Below are positions 32,865-46,032 of a stretch of 64,000 nucleotides of DNA, piece by piece. Source of the stretch: Cymodocea nodosa (lineage: Eukaryota; Streptophyta; Magnoliopsida; Alismatales; Cymodoceaceae); contig CM072343.1 of the NCBI GenBank assembly GCA_036874045.1, positions 11,924,001 to 11,988,000 on the forward strand, in the 5' to 3' direction. Position numbers and translations under genes: made by a program. Under the pieces are notes generated by a model. It was not told the origin of the DNA. It did not search any database and saw only the letters and a program-made list of their open reading frames with translations. Within the stretch, counting starts at the first letter, position 1. Each line of letters starts with the position of its first letter.

Positions 32865-34691
32865 TCTATGATTTTGTGCTTTTAATGTTGTGCGTATTCT
32901 GTATTTATTTTTAGAAAAAAAAAAAGAAGAAAGAGAAATTTTAGTTTTTGTTTTATTTTATAAAAAGAAAAAGAAAAGAAAAACAAAATATCAATCTAGT
33001 TTGTTGGTATCTATTCTGGGAAACCAACTAGCTTGCTTGTGAGCCACTAAAGGCATAGGAGCTTGTGTTCCACACAAGACACTGAATTAACAATTTATGT
33101 TTTGTTATTTTGTTATATATTCTGTTTTTATTTGTAAATGAAAAGTTTTTCAGAATCAAAAATCGGAAGGTATGGGAGGAGATACAAAAGAATAAGATAT
33201 GTAATTGATTACTTATCTTGAATTTAGATTTGAACTCAATTCGTGGAGTTATTTATTAACTCAACGAATTAAGTTCGTTGAGTTCGGTGCTAAGTCAACG
33301 AAACAATATTCATGCTTGCTAACAATTACTATGTTTACTGTAAAATCTTTTACATTGAGGACAATGCAAAATGTAGGTATAGAGGAGAGGTAATTAGATT
33401 AAAATCCAAGTAATTTTGTTAATTAGAGGAATTAGAATGGTATTACAAAAGTTTTATGGAAATTGAAATTTTTTTTATGAATTTGCTGTAACTATCTGAT
33501 AATTGAGACTGTAAAATTTTTAAGAATTGTAATTGCTTGAATGTTATATTTAAAATCTTATATAAGATGCTACAAAATTTTACTATTCATACAAATGTAG
33601 ATATAGTATCTTATGTTTTTGTTGAATTTTATGAGTTTAACAATTTCACGATTTAAAAAAGAAAAGAATGCTTCACTGAAACTTAGTAAATTATCTAAAA
33701 TCTTGAAAGAGCTGAAATGTTGATTTTTGGATTAAATGAAATACATATGATCAAGGATACATTTAATTTGATTGATTAAAGTTGTAGAATGATTTATGTG
33801 TAAATCTTATTAAACTACAGAAAAAAGTATGAGCTTATTGATATGGATTCATATTTTTTGTAAATAATAGAAGTAGGACTATACGAGATTTGTGTTTTAT
33901 TGCATCTGTATTAATGAAATATGTATATATATTGTGTTAAAAAGAAAAAAAGAGGAAAGAAAAGAGAAAAACTTTGAGAGTTTATTGACTTGTTTGATCA
34001 CGAGCCTTTTGTACTTAAGCAAATAGGTCTGTAAGGATTGTTGATTTGAAAAAAGACTCTTTAAATTTGGCAACCTAAGATCCTGATCAGATCTGGGATT
34101 GTTGATTGAAAGCTTGATACATGGGTACACTAGAAAGCTCTTATATGATTCAAGCTTTTCAAAATTAACTTTTAAAGTACAAATATGCATATACTGTTCT
34201 GAAAAGATAAAAATGTTTTGTGAATTACAGAAATCTTTTGAATCAAGTATATTTTCTGTTATCTAAGATTATTGAAGTATGAATCTAGAATAGACTTTTG
34301 AATTTGTTTATTAGAGATACAATTCATTATTCTACTTGTTTTAATCATATTGAATTGGATTGTGTTTTGATTCGTATGTAGTTGAAATTTATTCTGGAAA
34401 TCATATTGGAAAATTCAGGATAACAGATGTTTGAAAAGAAGAAAAAATGATAATATAATTACCACCTATGTGATGCTAATATATTTTGTATGTAATTTAC
34501 ATATGTTTTAAATATATTTACAAGCTGAAGAGGAGAAAACAATGTTAAAACAGATTACTAAAAAATATAGAATATCTATATAATAATCTAATTTATGTAT
34601 TCTGAAGAAGAACGAAATGAAGAATTAATTCTAGCAACTTTAGAAAGACCAACTAGTTAGATCTTAGTTTGCTAAGGGACTAGCAAAATTT
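32865..34691 (+). other. Element D/B 3' untranslated region
   Basis: Internal PPT-like tract 33375-33390. Shared UTR block at about 33562-34545. Homologous to 26124-27872 and 60456-62173. It includes an extra CGTTGAGTT hairpin at about 33236-33302 that A and E lack at this place. No gene is seen. Confidence 0.65.
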
Positions 34692-34705
34692 AAGTATGAG
34701 GGAAG
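34692..34705 (+). other. Polypurine tract, element D/B
   Basis: AAGTATGAGGGAAG before the TG of LTR 34706; decayed relative to A and E. Confidence 0.75.
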
Positions 34706-36659
34706 TGTTTAGAATGAAAAAGTGCATAATATTAACAATTAAATGATGGTTAATTGCATAATATTTAGCTTATCATATGAGAATTAAGCCATTATGTTAT
34801 AATCACACTATTATATGCTTTAATGAAAGAATCTACATAATTTCAGGGAATTAATGTTAATTAAGTATATTTCTAAACTATCAATGAGTTGCAGGTTGTC
34901 AAATTCTTAAGTATCTGAATTTTCTGTTATTTTAGAGTTATATTTAAAGTACGGGATAGTTATGTTTTAAACGCTAAAAGAATATTCAGGTATGCAATAA
35001 CAACTCGTTGAATTAAAGGCTTAAAAATGTAAAACATACAAGTAACAACTCGTTGAGTTAGTGAGTAAAAACTGTAAGTTGTATATTTGAACTTGTTAAG
35101 TTAGAATTATGCACATGTTGAATTTAAATGCTTTAGTATATCATGTGAGCTGCACATGTATAACTCATTAAGTTAGCATAACTATATGCGTTGAGTTACT
35201 TAAATATACACTAAGGTAACACATTGTGTTAGTAGCTTATAAGTTATTTCTTTATTGCTCGTGTTTTATAGTTAAATCAATGAAGTAAGTCTGTTGAGTT
35301 ATTTGTAACTCCACATACCATATATTTTCTAGTATGCCACTATAGCAGTTGCAGAAATAGGAAATTTGAAGGAAAACCATGATTGCACATATCATGTTGA
35401 AATTCACTCGTGGAATGAAGAAGAAATCACCATCGTTGATATCAATGAAGGAAATCCAACCGATCATCTAAGAAAAAGTAGTTACTACAAAAAGAAATAT
35501 AAAAGAAGAGGAGAAAGACGAAGAAAGTGTGTGTGTAGAAGTGGAAGACCGTCCTAACTATAGGCAGCATCAGAAGTTCCTTGAAGCTCCACACTACCAC
35601 CAAAATCACCAACCATTGGAGGTCTGTGAGGATTTTTCTTGATGTCGAGTCAATTTTGAGCCAAACATAGTGATTGACAACCATTGTGAGGAGTGATCAT
35701 GTTGTAGGAAGGGAAGCCATTTTCCCCAAGCATCGACTCATATCTTAGGAGATCATAAAGCTTCTAGCCTTGGTTTCGAGTTGATGCTAGTATGCTGAAG
35801 AGGAGATCATCTTACAATTTTGGATTCGTGATTCTATAGGGAGAGGAGACAAGATTGTAAGTGATTAAGTTTTCAATGGTGTAATCGCATCTCATGTAGC
35901 GACAGAAGTTTTTACTGTCGATAGAGATTTTTACATTTCACCTTTCATTCATCTTTAGGAACATATCAAAACAAAAATACCAAAAACAACAAATTATCTT
36001 TGTTTACATTTAGTATTAAAGTGTTGTATTGTTTGTTTTGTATCGTGATTAATGTTATCATTAACAGTATTGTGAATATTTTATGTTTGTTTGATTTAGA
36101 AAATAGAAAATAGTTTTACAGTTTACTAAAATTGAATCGTTCTAGATACTTAAAGATTTTAATGGTTACTATTTGAAATATCTGAATGTTAGTGTTGCTT
36201 AATCATAAATCTAATATTAACTAACATTAAAGAGCTTAATTGATGTTATTTACAATCTGTGGAACTGCCCAATGGTTGGCCTAATTCCTCTGTAAATAGC
36301 AGTATTTAACTAGAAAGATAGGCTCGTGGAGTAAAGTTAAGTCCATGAGGTCAGTCAGTTTAGTTAGCCATAACTCCACAAATTAAGTCCGTTGTGTTAA
36401 CTATAACTCAATGGAGTGCTTACTGAACACATATAAACTCCAATATAAAAATCAGAACAGTACACAATTCTTAATCTCTATGAGATCGACTTGCACTTGC
36501 ACACAAATACAATATACACTGTGCACTTGCAGTTAAAATACAAATTGAAATTAATCTCTAATTTGTGTGAAAGGTTGTTTGTTTACTTCTAAAAGTAATT
36601 ATTGATATAAGCTTAAAGACAAATTAAACAAGTTTAAAATTAGAAGTTAACAAATCCAA
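34706..36659 (+). repeat. Element D/B 3' LTR
   Basis: TG start with TTTAGAATGAAAAAGTGCAT, about 1954 bp. It lacks the last about 35 bp (ends AACAAATCCAA) and runs directly into an inverted LTR. It belongs to the same LTR subfamily as 16010-16650. Confidence 0.85.
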
Positions 36660-38359
36660 TACATGGAGTCATGGTTAACTCAACAAATTAACCTCATAGA
36701 CTTAAGTTAACTCCACAAGCCTACCTTTCTAGTTAAATACTGCTATTTATGGAGGAATTCGGCCAACCATTGGGTGGTTCTACAAAATGTAAATAACATC
36801 AATTAAGCTCTTTAATATTAGTTAATATTAGATTTATCATTAAGCAATACTAACATTCAGATATTTAAAATAGTAACCATTAAAATCTTCAAGTATCTAG
36901 AATGAATCAATTTTAGTAAATAATAAAACTATTTTCTATTTTCTAAATCAAACAAACATAAAACATTCACAATATTGACAATGATAACATTAATCATGAT
37001 ACAAAACAAACAATACAACACTTTAATACTAAATGTAAACACAAATAATTTGTTGTTTTTGGTATTTTTGTTTTGATATGTTCCTGAAGATGAACGAAAG
37101 GTGAAATGTAAAAATCTCTATCGACAGTAAAAACTTCTATCACTACATGTGATGTGATTACACCACTGAAAACTTAATCACTTACAATCTTGCCTCCTCT
37201 CCCTATAGAATCACGAATCAAGAATTGTAAGATGACCTCCTCTTCAGCATACTAGCGTCAACCTAAAACAAAGGCTAGAAGCTTTATGATCTCCTAAGAT
37301 ATGAGTCGATGCTTAGTGAAAATGGCTTCCCTTCCCACGACGTGATCACTCCTCACAGTGGTTGTCAGTCACTATGTTTGGCTTGGAATCGACCCGACGT
37401 CAGGAAAGTATCCTCATAGACCTTCGATGGTTAGTGATTTTGGTGGTGGTGTAGAGTTTTAAGGAACTTCCAACACTTCCTACAATTAGTGTGGTTCTCC
37501 ACCTCTACACACACACTTTCTTCGTCTTTCTCCTCTTCTTTTATATTTCTTTCTGTAGTAATTGCTTCTAGTTAGATGATCGATTGGATTTCCTTCATTC
37601 ATATCAACGATGGTGATTTCTTCTTCATTCCACGAGTGAATTCCTACGTGATACATGTAATTATGGTTTTACTTCGAATTTCTTGTTTCTGCAACTACTA
37701 TAATGGCATATTAGAAAATAAATGGTCCGTGGAGCTAAAGATAACTCAATAGACTTACTTCGTTGATTTAACTATAAAACACGTGTAATAAAGAAATAAC
37801 TAGTTTAGATGTTTCAAATAGTTATAACTATAAATATTCGAAACTTATATGCATTTCGAATAGCTAGCACCTAACCTTCCAAAAGATAACTTAAGTCAAG
37901 TTTCTAGAATGCAACACATGTCCTTAGGCAGTTTTATGATAAAAGGATATTTCAGATACTTAAAAATCTAACTATCCGATGCTTAGATGCATTTCGAATA
38001 GTTACTAGATAACTTACCGAAAAACCACTTAAGTCGTATATTAATATTTCAACACATGTACTCTAGGAAATAATAAAATATTCTTCAAGCGTTTAAAACA
38101 TAACTATCTGATACATGCAATATAACTCTCCGAAATAACAAAAAATTTGGATACATAGGAATTTTAAAGCCTGTAATTCACCGATAGTTCAGAAATATAC
38201 TTAATTAACATTAATTCCCTGAAATTATGTAGATTCTTTCATTAAAGCATGTAATAGTGCAATTATAACATAATGACCTAATTCTCATATGATAAGTTAA
38301 ATATTATGTAATTAACCATCATTTAACTATTAATATTATGCACTTTTTCATTCTAAACA
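36660..38359 (-). repeat. Inverted LTR of the same family
   Basis: Reverse-complement LTR. Its 5' end (TG read on the minus strand) lies at 38359, where ATTCTAAACA ends. Its 3' end is truncated by about 285 bp. It could be a solo LTR or the edge of a minus-strand element inserted in the Tork fragment. Confidence 0.85.
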
Positions 38360-39429
38360 ACACCTCAGTGAGAATGGAATAAAGGTTTTAGTGGCAGAAG
38401 GGAAAATCCCTAAGTTGAAGAGTGTCAATTTAGGGATATGTGAGGACTATATTGAGGGAAAGCAAAAGAGAGTCAGCTTTGCCAAGACTCTTCATGATCC
38501 AAAGTCACAAAAATTGGAGCTAGTTCAAACAGATGTGTGGGGGCCTTCCCCTATCAATTCTTTAGGAGGCGCTCTCTATTATGTCACCTTCATTGATGAT
38601 AGTACAAAAAAGTATGGATTTATTTTTTGAAATAAAAGTCTAAAGTTTTCCAAGTCTTCAAGAAATGGAAGGTAGAAGTGGAAAATCAAAGTGGAAGAAA
38701 AATCAAATCCATCAAGTCAGATAATGGAGGAGAATATGATAGCCATGAATTTAAAGTCTACTGTGAAGAGCAAGGAATTAGAAGGCAAAGAACTATAGCT
38801 AAAACTCCACAAAAAATTGGAGTTGTTGGAAGAATGAATAGGACCTTGAATGAACAGGCAAGATGCATGAGACTACATGTAGGTTTTCCCAAAACATTCT
38901 AGGCAGAAGCTGTTAATATACTTGCCTATCTAATAAATAGAGGACCATCTATTCCAATGGAACTTAAAAACCCTAAAGAATTGTGGACTAAGAAAGAGGT
39001 CAGCTATGCTCACTTAAAGGTTTTTAGATCTAAGTCATTTGTCTACTTGAACAATGACAAAAGGGACAAGTTGGATTCAAAATCATAGAAGTGTTATTTC
39101 ATTGGCTATGGTAAGGATTATTTTGGTTATAGGTTCTTAGTGGAAGAAACCAAGAAAATAATCCATGCAAAAAATGCCACCTTTATTGAATCAAAGATGT
39201 ACAAGCATAGAGAAAGTGTAGATGAACAGTAGTTAGAGCTTTAGTCTAAAAGTACTATTGAGATCAATTTAGATAATAATGTTGAACAACTTCAAAAGGA
39301 ACTTGTAGAAGAAACTCAACTTCCAGAGGCTGAACAACAAGAACATCTAGATGATCAAGAGGATGAAGTTGTCACTAGACAACTTACAAGATCTGGAAGG
39401 GTTTCCAAACCACCTGAATGGTATGTACC
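38360..39429 (+). pseudogene. pol: Tork-like Ty1/copia integrase fragment
   Basis: Integrase region of a third copia lineage. It begins in the GAG-pre-integrase part (KIPKLKSVN, CEDYIEGKQKRVSFA), then LVQTDVWGPSP, TFIDDSTKK, KSDNGGEYDS, MNRTLNEQAR, PSIPMELKNPKELW and GYGKDYFGYRF. It ends in an acidic linker and RSGRVSKPPEWYVP. The wording is that of Tork/TNT1-type elements, unlike the two Sirevirus-like elements. A frameshift near 38630 and several TAG codons disable it. It is cut on the left by the inverted LTR and on the right by copia-2. Confidence 0.85.
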
Positions 39430-39599
39430 TGAAAGGACCTCTAGATTTTGATAATGCAAAAATCAATGTAAGGTTTTGAATTGTATTTATCAGGTTTAGT
39501 CAGTACAGCAAAAAGATCAGAAGGCAAACAAATCGAAGTAGCAAACAGGTTGCAGTAAATCTCAGAATGTGTTGCTATAGAAAATCGGACAGTTAAGAA

Positions 39600-40480
39600 A
39601 GGATTGAAAGATCGGAAAGTTAAGGAGTTAACTATCCGGAAGCTTAAAGGACTTTTCAGAGAGTTACAGGTATAACTATCCGAAAGTTAAGTCATTCAAT
39701 TAATCACGTGTAGAAATACAAAACTAAAGCTTAAAGGACTTTTCGAAAAGTTAGATAACTATCTGAGTTTTCTTTTCGAAGAGTTAGATAACTATTCAAG
39801 TTTTTCGGAGAGTTACAAGTATAACTTTTTGGAACTTAAGTCATCTTATTACGCACGTGCAGAATGGAGAAGCTGTCTGTTAAAAGCTTAAAAGGAAAAA
39901 TTGGAGAGTTAGATAACTATCCGAAATCTCGAAGAGAGTTTCGGTGAGTTACAGTTTAACTATCCGAAACTTAAGTCACTGAATTCCCCACGTGCAGAAT
40001 TCCAGACAGAAGTTCATATAAGATTTCGGAGAGTTAGAAAGATAACTATCCGAACATTCAAGAGAGTTTCAGTGAGTTACAGTTTAACTATCCAAAACTT
40101 AAGTCATTGAATTTCCCACGTGCAGAATTCCAAAGAGAAGCTCAAATAAGTTTTCAGAGAGTTAGAAAGATAACTATCCGAAATCCTGAAGTGTTTTAGT
40201 GAGTTACAGGGATAACCATCCGAAACATAAGTCAGTCTTTTATGCACATGTTGAATTAAAGCAATCGGAAAGTTAACAGAGGGTTACTATAGCCAACTAT
40301 CCGATAGTTAAATAACTATTCGGTAAGTTACAGTTATAAGTATCCGATTGAATGACAGCTCGTAGTATATATTCTGGAATCCTACATGGCAGAAAGGTTT
40401 AAGTGATCTTTCAGTGAGTTATAGATATTCTTCGGAGAGTTACATAGCTAACTATCCGAAAGGTTAAGAAAATTGGAAGG
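39600..40480 (+). repeat. Cluster of TTTCGG..AGTTA / TAACTATCCGAAA hairpins
   Basis: About a dozen imperfect copies of a short palindrome such as TTTCGGAGAGTTA, a few bases, then TAACTATCCGAAA. They are spaced by 40-90 bp and often followed by ACTTAAGTCA and CACGTGCAGAAT. The same cluster occurs in the 3' LTR at about 46200-47090. It lies just upstream of the TATA box. Clusters of palindromes in this position are, as I recall, a known Sirevirus trait. Confidence 0.8.
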
Positions 40481-40592
40481 ACATCTTGAAATAACTTTCT
40501 GAACGGTAACTTACCGTATTTGGGACTGAAGTCTAATCAAGTACAGTAGAATACATCCGTTGGAAGAAAATATAATCGTTACATATGTTTGG

Positions 40593-40600
40593 TATATATA
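40593..40600 (+). promoter_or_regulatory. TATA box in copia-2 5' LTR
   Basis: TATATATA, also at 47196-47203 in the 3' LTR. Confidence 0.6.
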
Positions 40601-41069
40601 CAAGATACAGACAACAGATTTAGATAGCTTTTGCTCATATACATACTTACACCAAGCTCAATAGAAGAAAAGCTTTAGAGATCAAATCATCTTCAACGTT
40701 TATAGACTGAATTTCAGAAGCTCATCACGCACTCAACTCTGTTGTTCACAAGCTAGTGTTTACTAAAGTACATGGATCAAAACTTCAGAGAAAGGATTGA
40801 TTGAAGCTTCGACAAGGAAGCTCAAGTGAATGGTTGGTTGGTTCTTGCTTAAACCTTAAAGTAAGTGATTATAAGTTTGCAAGAGTTTAGTGCAGCCCAA
40901 GTATCCCTTGGAGGTAGACTAGCCGTTAGTGGTGAACCACCTAAAAATCTCTGTGTGAATTCTTTTATTGTGTGCTTGCTATCTCTTTACATTAAACTAC
41001 TTCTAAAAGGTTAAGAAACAAATTATTACCATTCACCCCCCCTCTGGTAAGCCTTAAGGTCCTAACAAT

Positions 41070-41081
41070 TGGTATTAGAGC
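41070..41081 (+). other. Primer binding site (initiator tRNA-Met), copia-2
   Basis: TGGTATTAGAGC two bases after the LTR end, the same variant as in copia-1. Confidence 0.85.
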
Positions 41082-41119
41082 AAGGTTGATCTCATTAATA
41101 GATTTAACCATCTGAGATC

Positions 41120-42506
41120 ATGACTTTCCACACTGTAGAGGGTCAGAATATCCATCGACCTCCCCTCTTTGATGGTAGCAATTATAGCTACTGGAAAAAT
41201 AGGATGGAGTGCTTTCTCTGAAATACAGATGTGAAACTTTGGAGAATGGTTGTACATGGTACACCAACTCCAATCAGTCATGAAAGTGATTGGACTGAGG
41301 AGGATGAAAGAATCATCCAGATGGATGCTCGTGGGCTTAATTCCATTTAATGTGCACTAACTGGTGAACAGTATAATAAAATATCTGCTTGTAAATTCTC
41401 CCATGAAGCTTGGAAGATCCTTCAAATTACATATGAAGGAACCAACCAAGTTAAAGATACTAAAATTAGCATTTTGCTAAGAAAATATGAATTATTCAAA
41501 ATGCTTGAAAAAGAAAGTATCACTGAAATGTTTTCTAGATTCACAAAAATTGTGAATGAATTAAGAGGCCTTGGGAGGAGTTTTTCTAATCGTGAACAGG
41601 TACAAAAGATCCTAAGGAGCTTGACAGTCGAATGGAAGTAGAAGTCTACTTCCATATAGGATTCAAAGGATCTGAATAACTATTCAGTTGAAGATCTGTT
41701 AGGAAACCTTCTAGCCCATGAAGTCCAAATGAAGGAATGGAAAAAAGGAGTCATTGAAAGAAAAGCAGAGAAAAAGAAAGAACTAGCTTTTCCCTCAACA
41801 GAAGATCAACTAAGCTCGGATGAGGATGAAGTGTTACTACTAGCCAGGAACTTCAGAAGGATGATGAGACAAGGAGGCAAAGCCAGCTCCTCAAAACCAA
41901 AAGTCCCTACATGCTACAAGTGCAAGAAACTAGGACACATTCAACTTTACTATCCTTTTCAACAGGAGGATGACAAATAGAAATGGAAAAGGAAGAATAA
42001 GAAGAAAATGGCCTTGAAAGCCACTTGGGATGACAGCAATTCATCCAGCAGCTCATCAGGCTCAAATGAGGAGGCATCTGCAAACATGTGCTTTGCTGCA
42101 CAAGAGGTATGCTCTACATCTCCCTATTGCTCAGAAAAAGAAAAATGATGATGTAGATATAGATAGTCTTCTCTGTACAGTAGATAACTTATATGTAAAA
42201 TGTAAGAAGTACAAGAAAGAATTAAAGAGTTTAAATTCCTATCTAGAAGATGTTTTTGTTGAACTAGAAAAAGCCCTAGTTGATAATAGGGAATTAAAAA
42301 CTAAAATGGATAGCTATAGTTGTAAAAATTTTGATCTGAAAGAAGAAAATAAAAATCTGTTATCTGAAGTTACTGATTTAAAGAAAACTGTATGTAAATT
42401 TACTAAGGGTGAAAATAGTTTAAACAAAATCATAGGATCTCAAAGAATAGGGCCTAAGGTATGTTGTACCATAGGAAACCCCTTACTGTGGTGGAAAAAT
42501 TAGATC
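41120..42506 (+). pseudogene. gag: Copia-2 gag
   Basis: Starts at ATG 41120 (MTFHTVEGQNIHRPPLFDG). N-terminal capsid (YWKNRMECFL, EGTNQVKDTKI, LLRKYELFKM) is followed by a zinc knuckle CYKCKKLGHIQLYY at about 41910-41955, whose last Cys is Tyr, so zinc binding is lost. A coiled-coil segment lies in 42140-42460 (LKSLNSYLEDVFVELEKAL). Stops at 41219, 41348, 41639, 41657 and 41978, and a frameshift near 42100-42140, inactivate it. Confidence 0.8.
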
Positions 42507-45500
42507 TTACAAAGATGGCACAACTGTGTTTGTCATTAAGAAGAGATCTATGTCTATATGGCTACCAAAAGGCAACAAGTTTAGTATACATAGGACTAAT
42601 AGTGATGGACCCAAGAAGATATGGGTACCAAAAATCTTAATTTCAACATGACTTGTAGGACTACATGGACAAGAAAGCTCAAATGTTCAAGTGGATCATT
42701 GACAGTGGTTGCTCAAAGCATATGATAGGTAAGAAAAGACTTCTTGAATCTGTTAAATCAATAAATTCAAGATCTGTTAAGTTTGGTAACAATGAAAAAT
42801 GTAGAATTACTGCCATAGGAAATGTTGCATCTGAAATTGGAAAAATAGAAAATGTCTTACATGTAAATGGTTTAAAACAGAATCTGCTAAGTGTAGGTCA
42901 ATTATGTGACAAAGGTTACAATATACTTTTTACTACAGAAAACTGTTTTATATTACAACAGGATACACATGAAATCAAATTTACTAGATATAGAAATAAT
43001 TCAATTTATACTTTGGAATTTCCATGTGATATTATATCTAGTGATGCATGTTTAGTTGCTTCTAATGAAGATGAATGGTTATGGCATAAAAGATTAAATC
43101 ATGCAAACATGAGACTTATAAGAAAATTGACCAAACATGATATTGTTAGAGGTGTGCCTAAGCTCAAATTCAAGAGAGATAAATTGTGTAGTGATTATAC
43201 AATTGGAAAACAAAAGAAATCAGCACACAAGAGTATTGAAGACTGCCACATGTCAACCATTGGATCTATTGCATATGGACCTATTTGGTCCTACACAAAC
43301 AGCCAATTTAGGAGGAACAAAATATACCTTAGTGGTAGTTGATGATTATACAAGATTCACTTGGGTTATTTTCTTAACACACAAGAATGAAACCTGCGAT
43401 GAATTCAAACATCTCTGTATTAGAATTCAAAATGAAAAAGAATCAACCGTGAAGAAGATCAGAAGTGATCATGGAGGTGAATTTGAAAATTTAGAATTTG
43501 AAGAATTATGCAATTCTTTTGGCATACTGCATGAATTCTCATGTCCAAGAACTCCTGCTCAGAATGGAGTTGTAGAGAGGAAGAATAGATCAATACAAGA
43601 AATGGCAAGGACAATTCTTAATGCATCTGATCTACCAAAGTCTCTATGGGCTGAAGTTGTAAATACTGCATGTTATTCTATAAACAGAACTCACCTTAGA
43701 CCTATCCTACATAAGACACCTTTTGAACTATGGTATGGTAAAATACCAAATGTTGGATATTTTAAGGTCTTTGGATCAAGATGTTTTGTGCTTAACACTA
43801 AGGATGAAAAGGACAAATTTGATGTAAAGTCTGATCCTGCTCTACTTGTTGGATACTCTTCAAGAAGTAAGACCTACAAGGTCTATTTTGAACATGAAAG
43901 AAGAGTAGAAGTGTCAATAAATGTATTCTTTGATGAAGATATGGTAGGAAAATTGAAGAGGCTAAAAATAGACAGTGAAAGTGAAAGTGAATTAATAAAT
44001 CAGAAAATTCCTCAGAAAACGGATAGTTCAACACTGCCTACACCTACTAAGATAGAAAAAGCATGGAAGACAAAGTCTGAACATCCCATTGGACAAATTA
44101 TTGGGAATATAAATCAAGGTGTTCAAACAAGAAGCAAAATTCAAAATATTTGTAATTTTTGTGCTTTTGTGTTTGAACTTGAACCTTCAACAGTTGAAGA
44201 TGCCTACAATGATGAATACTGGATCATGGCCATGCAAGAAGAACTAAATCAGTTCAAGAAAAATGAAGTCTGGAACTTGATTGAAAGGCCCATCGAAAAA
44301 TCAATTATTGGTACTAAATGGGTGTTTAAGAACAAACTTGATAATAATGGTAGTATTATCAAAAATAAAGCTAGACTTGTTGCTTAGGGATACAACCAAC
44401 AGGAAGGAATCAACTATGAAGAAACTTTTGCACTTGTTGCAAGACTTGAAGCAATTAGAATGTTACTTGCCTTTGCAAGTAGTATGAAAATCAAGCTTTA
44501 TCAAATGGATGTTAAAAGTGCATTTCTTAATGACATTCTGCAAGAAGAAGTATATGTAGAACAGCCACTAGGTTTTGAAGATGAAGAAAATCCAAACCAT
44601 GTATACAAACTGAATAAAGCTCTCTATGGTTTGAAGAAAGCACCACGTGCATAGTATGATAAACTGAAGAGTTTCCTTCTTAAGAATTAGTTTAACATAG
44701 GAACTGCAAACAACACCTTATTCATCAAATCTGAAAGTTCTCGTATGTTGATTATTCAAATCTACGTGGATGATATCATTTTTGGTGCCACACATGAGAA
44801 ACTGTCATGATTTTCAAATCTTAATGAAGAATGAATTTGAGATGAGTCTTATGGGAAAATTAAAATTCTTTCTAGGATTACAAATTCATCAACTTCAGCA
44901 TGGCATTTTCATGAATCAAGAAAAATTCTGCAAAGAGATTCTCTTAAAATTTGGTATGGATAAATCCAAAGTAGCAAGTACTCCCATGAACTCAAATGAA
45001 AAACTTGATAAGGACATTTCTGGCATTCCAGTAGATCAAAAGAAATACAGAGGCATGATTGGATCACTTTTGTATCTAACAGCCAGTAGACTAAATATAA
45101 TGTTTAGTGTTTGTGCTTGTGCAAGATATCAAGCCTCTCCAAAAGCATCACACTTAAAAGCAGTTAAACGTATATTTAAATATCTACAGGGTACCAAAGA
45201 CTTTGGCTTATTTTATTCTTCATAGAATCAATTGATATTAGTAGGATATAGTGATGCAAATTATGTAGGATGCAAATCAGATCGAAAAAGCACCAATGGG
45301 ACATGTTAGTTGCTTGGTCATTCACTTGTTTCTTGGTTCAGCAGGAAACAAAACTCTATAGCTCTATCCACCACTGAAGCTAAATATATGGCAGCAGGCC
45401 TATGTTGTGCACAGATCTTATGGATGCAACAAACTCTAGCAGATTATAAGCTAAATTTTCAGAATACCATTATTTACTGTAGTAGCAGTAGTGCCATCAA

Positions 45501-45711
45501 TCTCTCCAAAAATACAGTTCTACACTCTAGAGCAAAACATATCGAGATTAGGCACCACTTTTTAAGAGACTATGTTGGAAAAGGTCATATTTCCTTAGAA
45601 TATGTCTCTACTAAAGAACAACTTGTAGATATCTTCACCAAACCATTATCTGAAGCTGCATTTAATCATATTAGACGAAATTTAGGGATCTGTTCTTTAT
45701 ATGATTTATAA
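42507..45711 (+). pseudogene. pol: Copia-2 pol (PR, INT, RT, RNase H)
   Basis: Protease IIDSGCSKHMIG near 42692. GAG-pre-integrase WLWHKRLNHANM near 43080. Integrase core HMDLFGPTQ, RSDHGGEFEN and NGVVERKNRS, nearly undamaged over 43250-44384. RT: KARLVA, stop TAG 44385 where Gln is expected, then [12 protein letters not shown] and YVDDIIFG near 44763. RNase H: SKNTVLHSRAKHIEIRHHFLRD, ending GICSLYDL at TAA 45709. Frameshifts occur near 43245 and 44800, with TAG at 44652, 44688, 45223 and 45307. Domain order and wording are Sirevirus-like. It is closely related to copia-1 pol. Confidence 0.85.
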
Positions 45712-46032
45712 TTTCATATCTCTACTCTCCAAGCTCACAACTAGGAGCTTGTTCTACTAACATCTCTGTTTTGTAGCAACTTAGACGTTTTGATACTCAA
45801 CTATAATTGCTCCACCAACTCAATATCTGACTTCTCACTTCTTTTTGACAATTGGCAAAAAAGGGGGTGAAATATCATATTTTGGTAAGCAAAGCTGTAG
45901 TAAAGTAGGGGGAGAAATTCTGGGGGAGAAATATCTTTGTATTCCTCGTGTGTTTTTCTTGTATAGATATATAGGGAGAGAAATACATGTAATACATTGT
46001 AAGGTTTTTGCCATTATCAAAAAGGAGGAGAT
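45712..46032 (+). other. Copia-2 3' noncoding region with repeated purine tracts and PPT
   Basis: AAAAAAGGGGG at about 45858, two GGGGGAGAAA tracts near 45908-45930 and the final PPT AAAAAGGAGGAGAT at 46019-46032. Multiplied purine tracts before the LTR are typical of Sireviruses. No gene is seen. Confidence 0.75.

Larger units (their letters stand above)
16010..36659 (+). mobile_element. Athila-like element D/B, split by nested element A
   Basis: Two halves of one element: 16010-20670 (5' LTR fragment, integrase tail, ORF3, leader) and 29889-36659 (rest of leader, gag-N, F-box, 3' UTR, 3' LTR). The halves join at the AACAC target duplication of element A, and the joined sequence is collinear with the unbroken element E around 57677-57681. 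A large 5' part (PBS, gag-C, PR, RT, RH, half of INT) is deleted near 16650. Confidence 0.8.
34706..38359. repeat. Large inverted repeat (arms about 1.67 kb, spacer about 286 bp)
   Basis: Arms 34706-36375 and 36662-38359 are reverse complements with scattered mismatches. The spacer is the outer end of the plus-strand LTR. A read-through transcript would fold into a long hairpin. Confidence 0.8.
39430..41067 (+). repeat. Copia-2 5' LTR
   Basis: 1638 bp, TGAAAGGACC to CTAACA. Contains the hairpin cluster at 39600-40480 and a TATA box at 40593. Confidence 0.9.

Noticed and set aside
39600..40480. CRISPR-like array
   Set aside because: Repeats are imperfect palindromes with unequal spacing in a plant LTR; there are no cas genes and no unique spacers.
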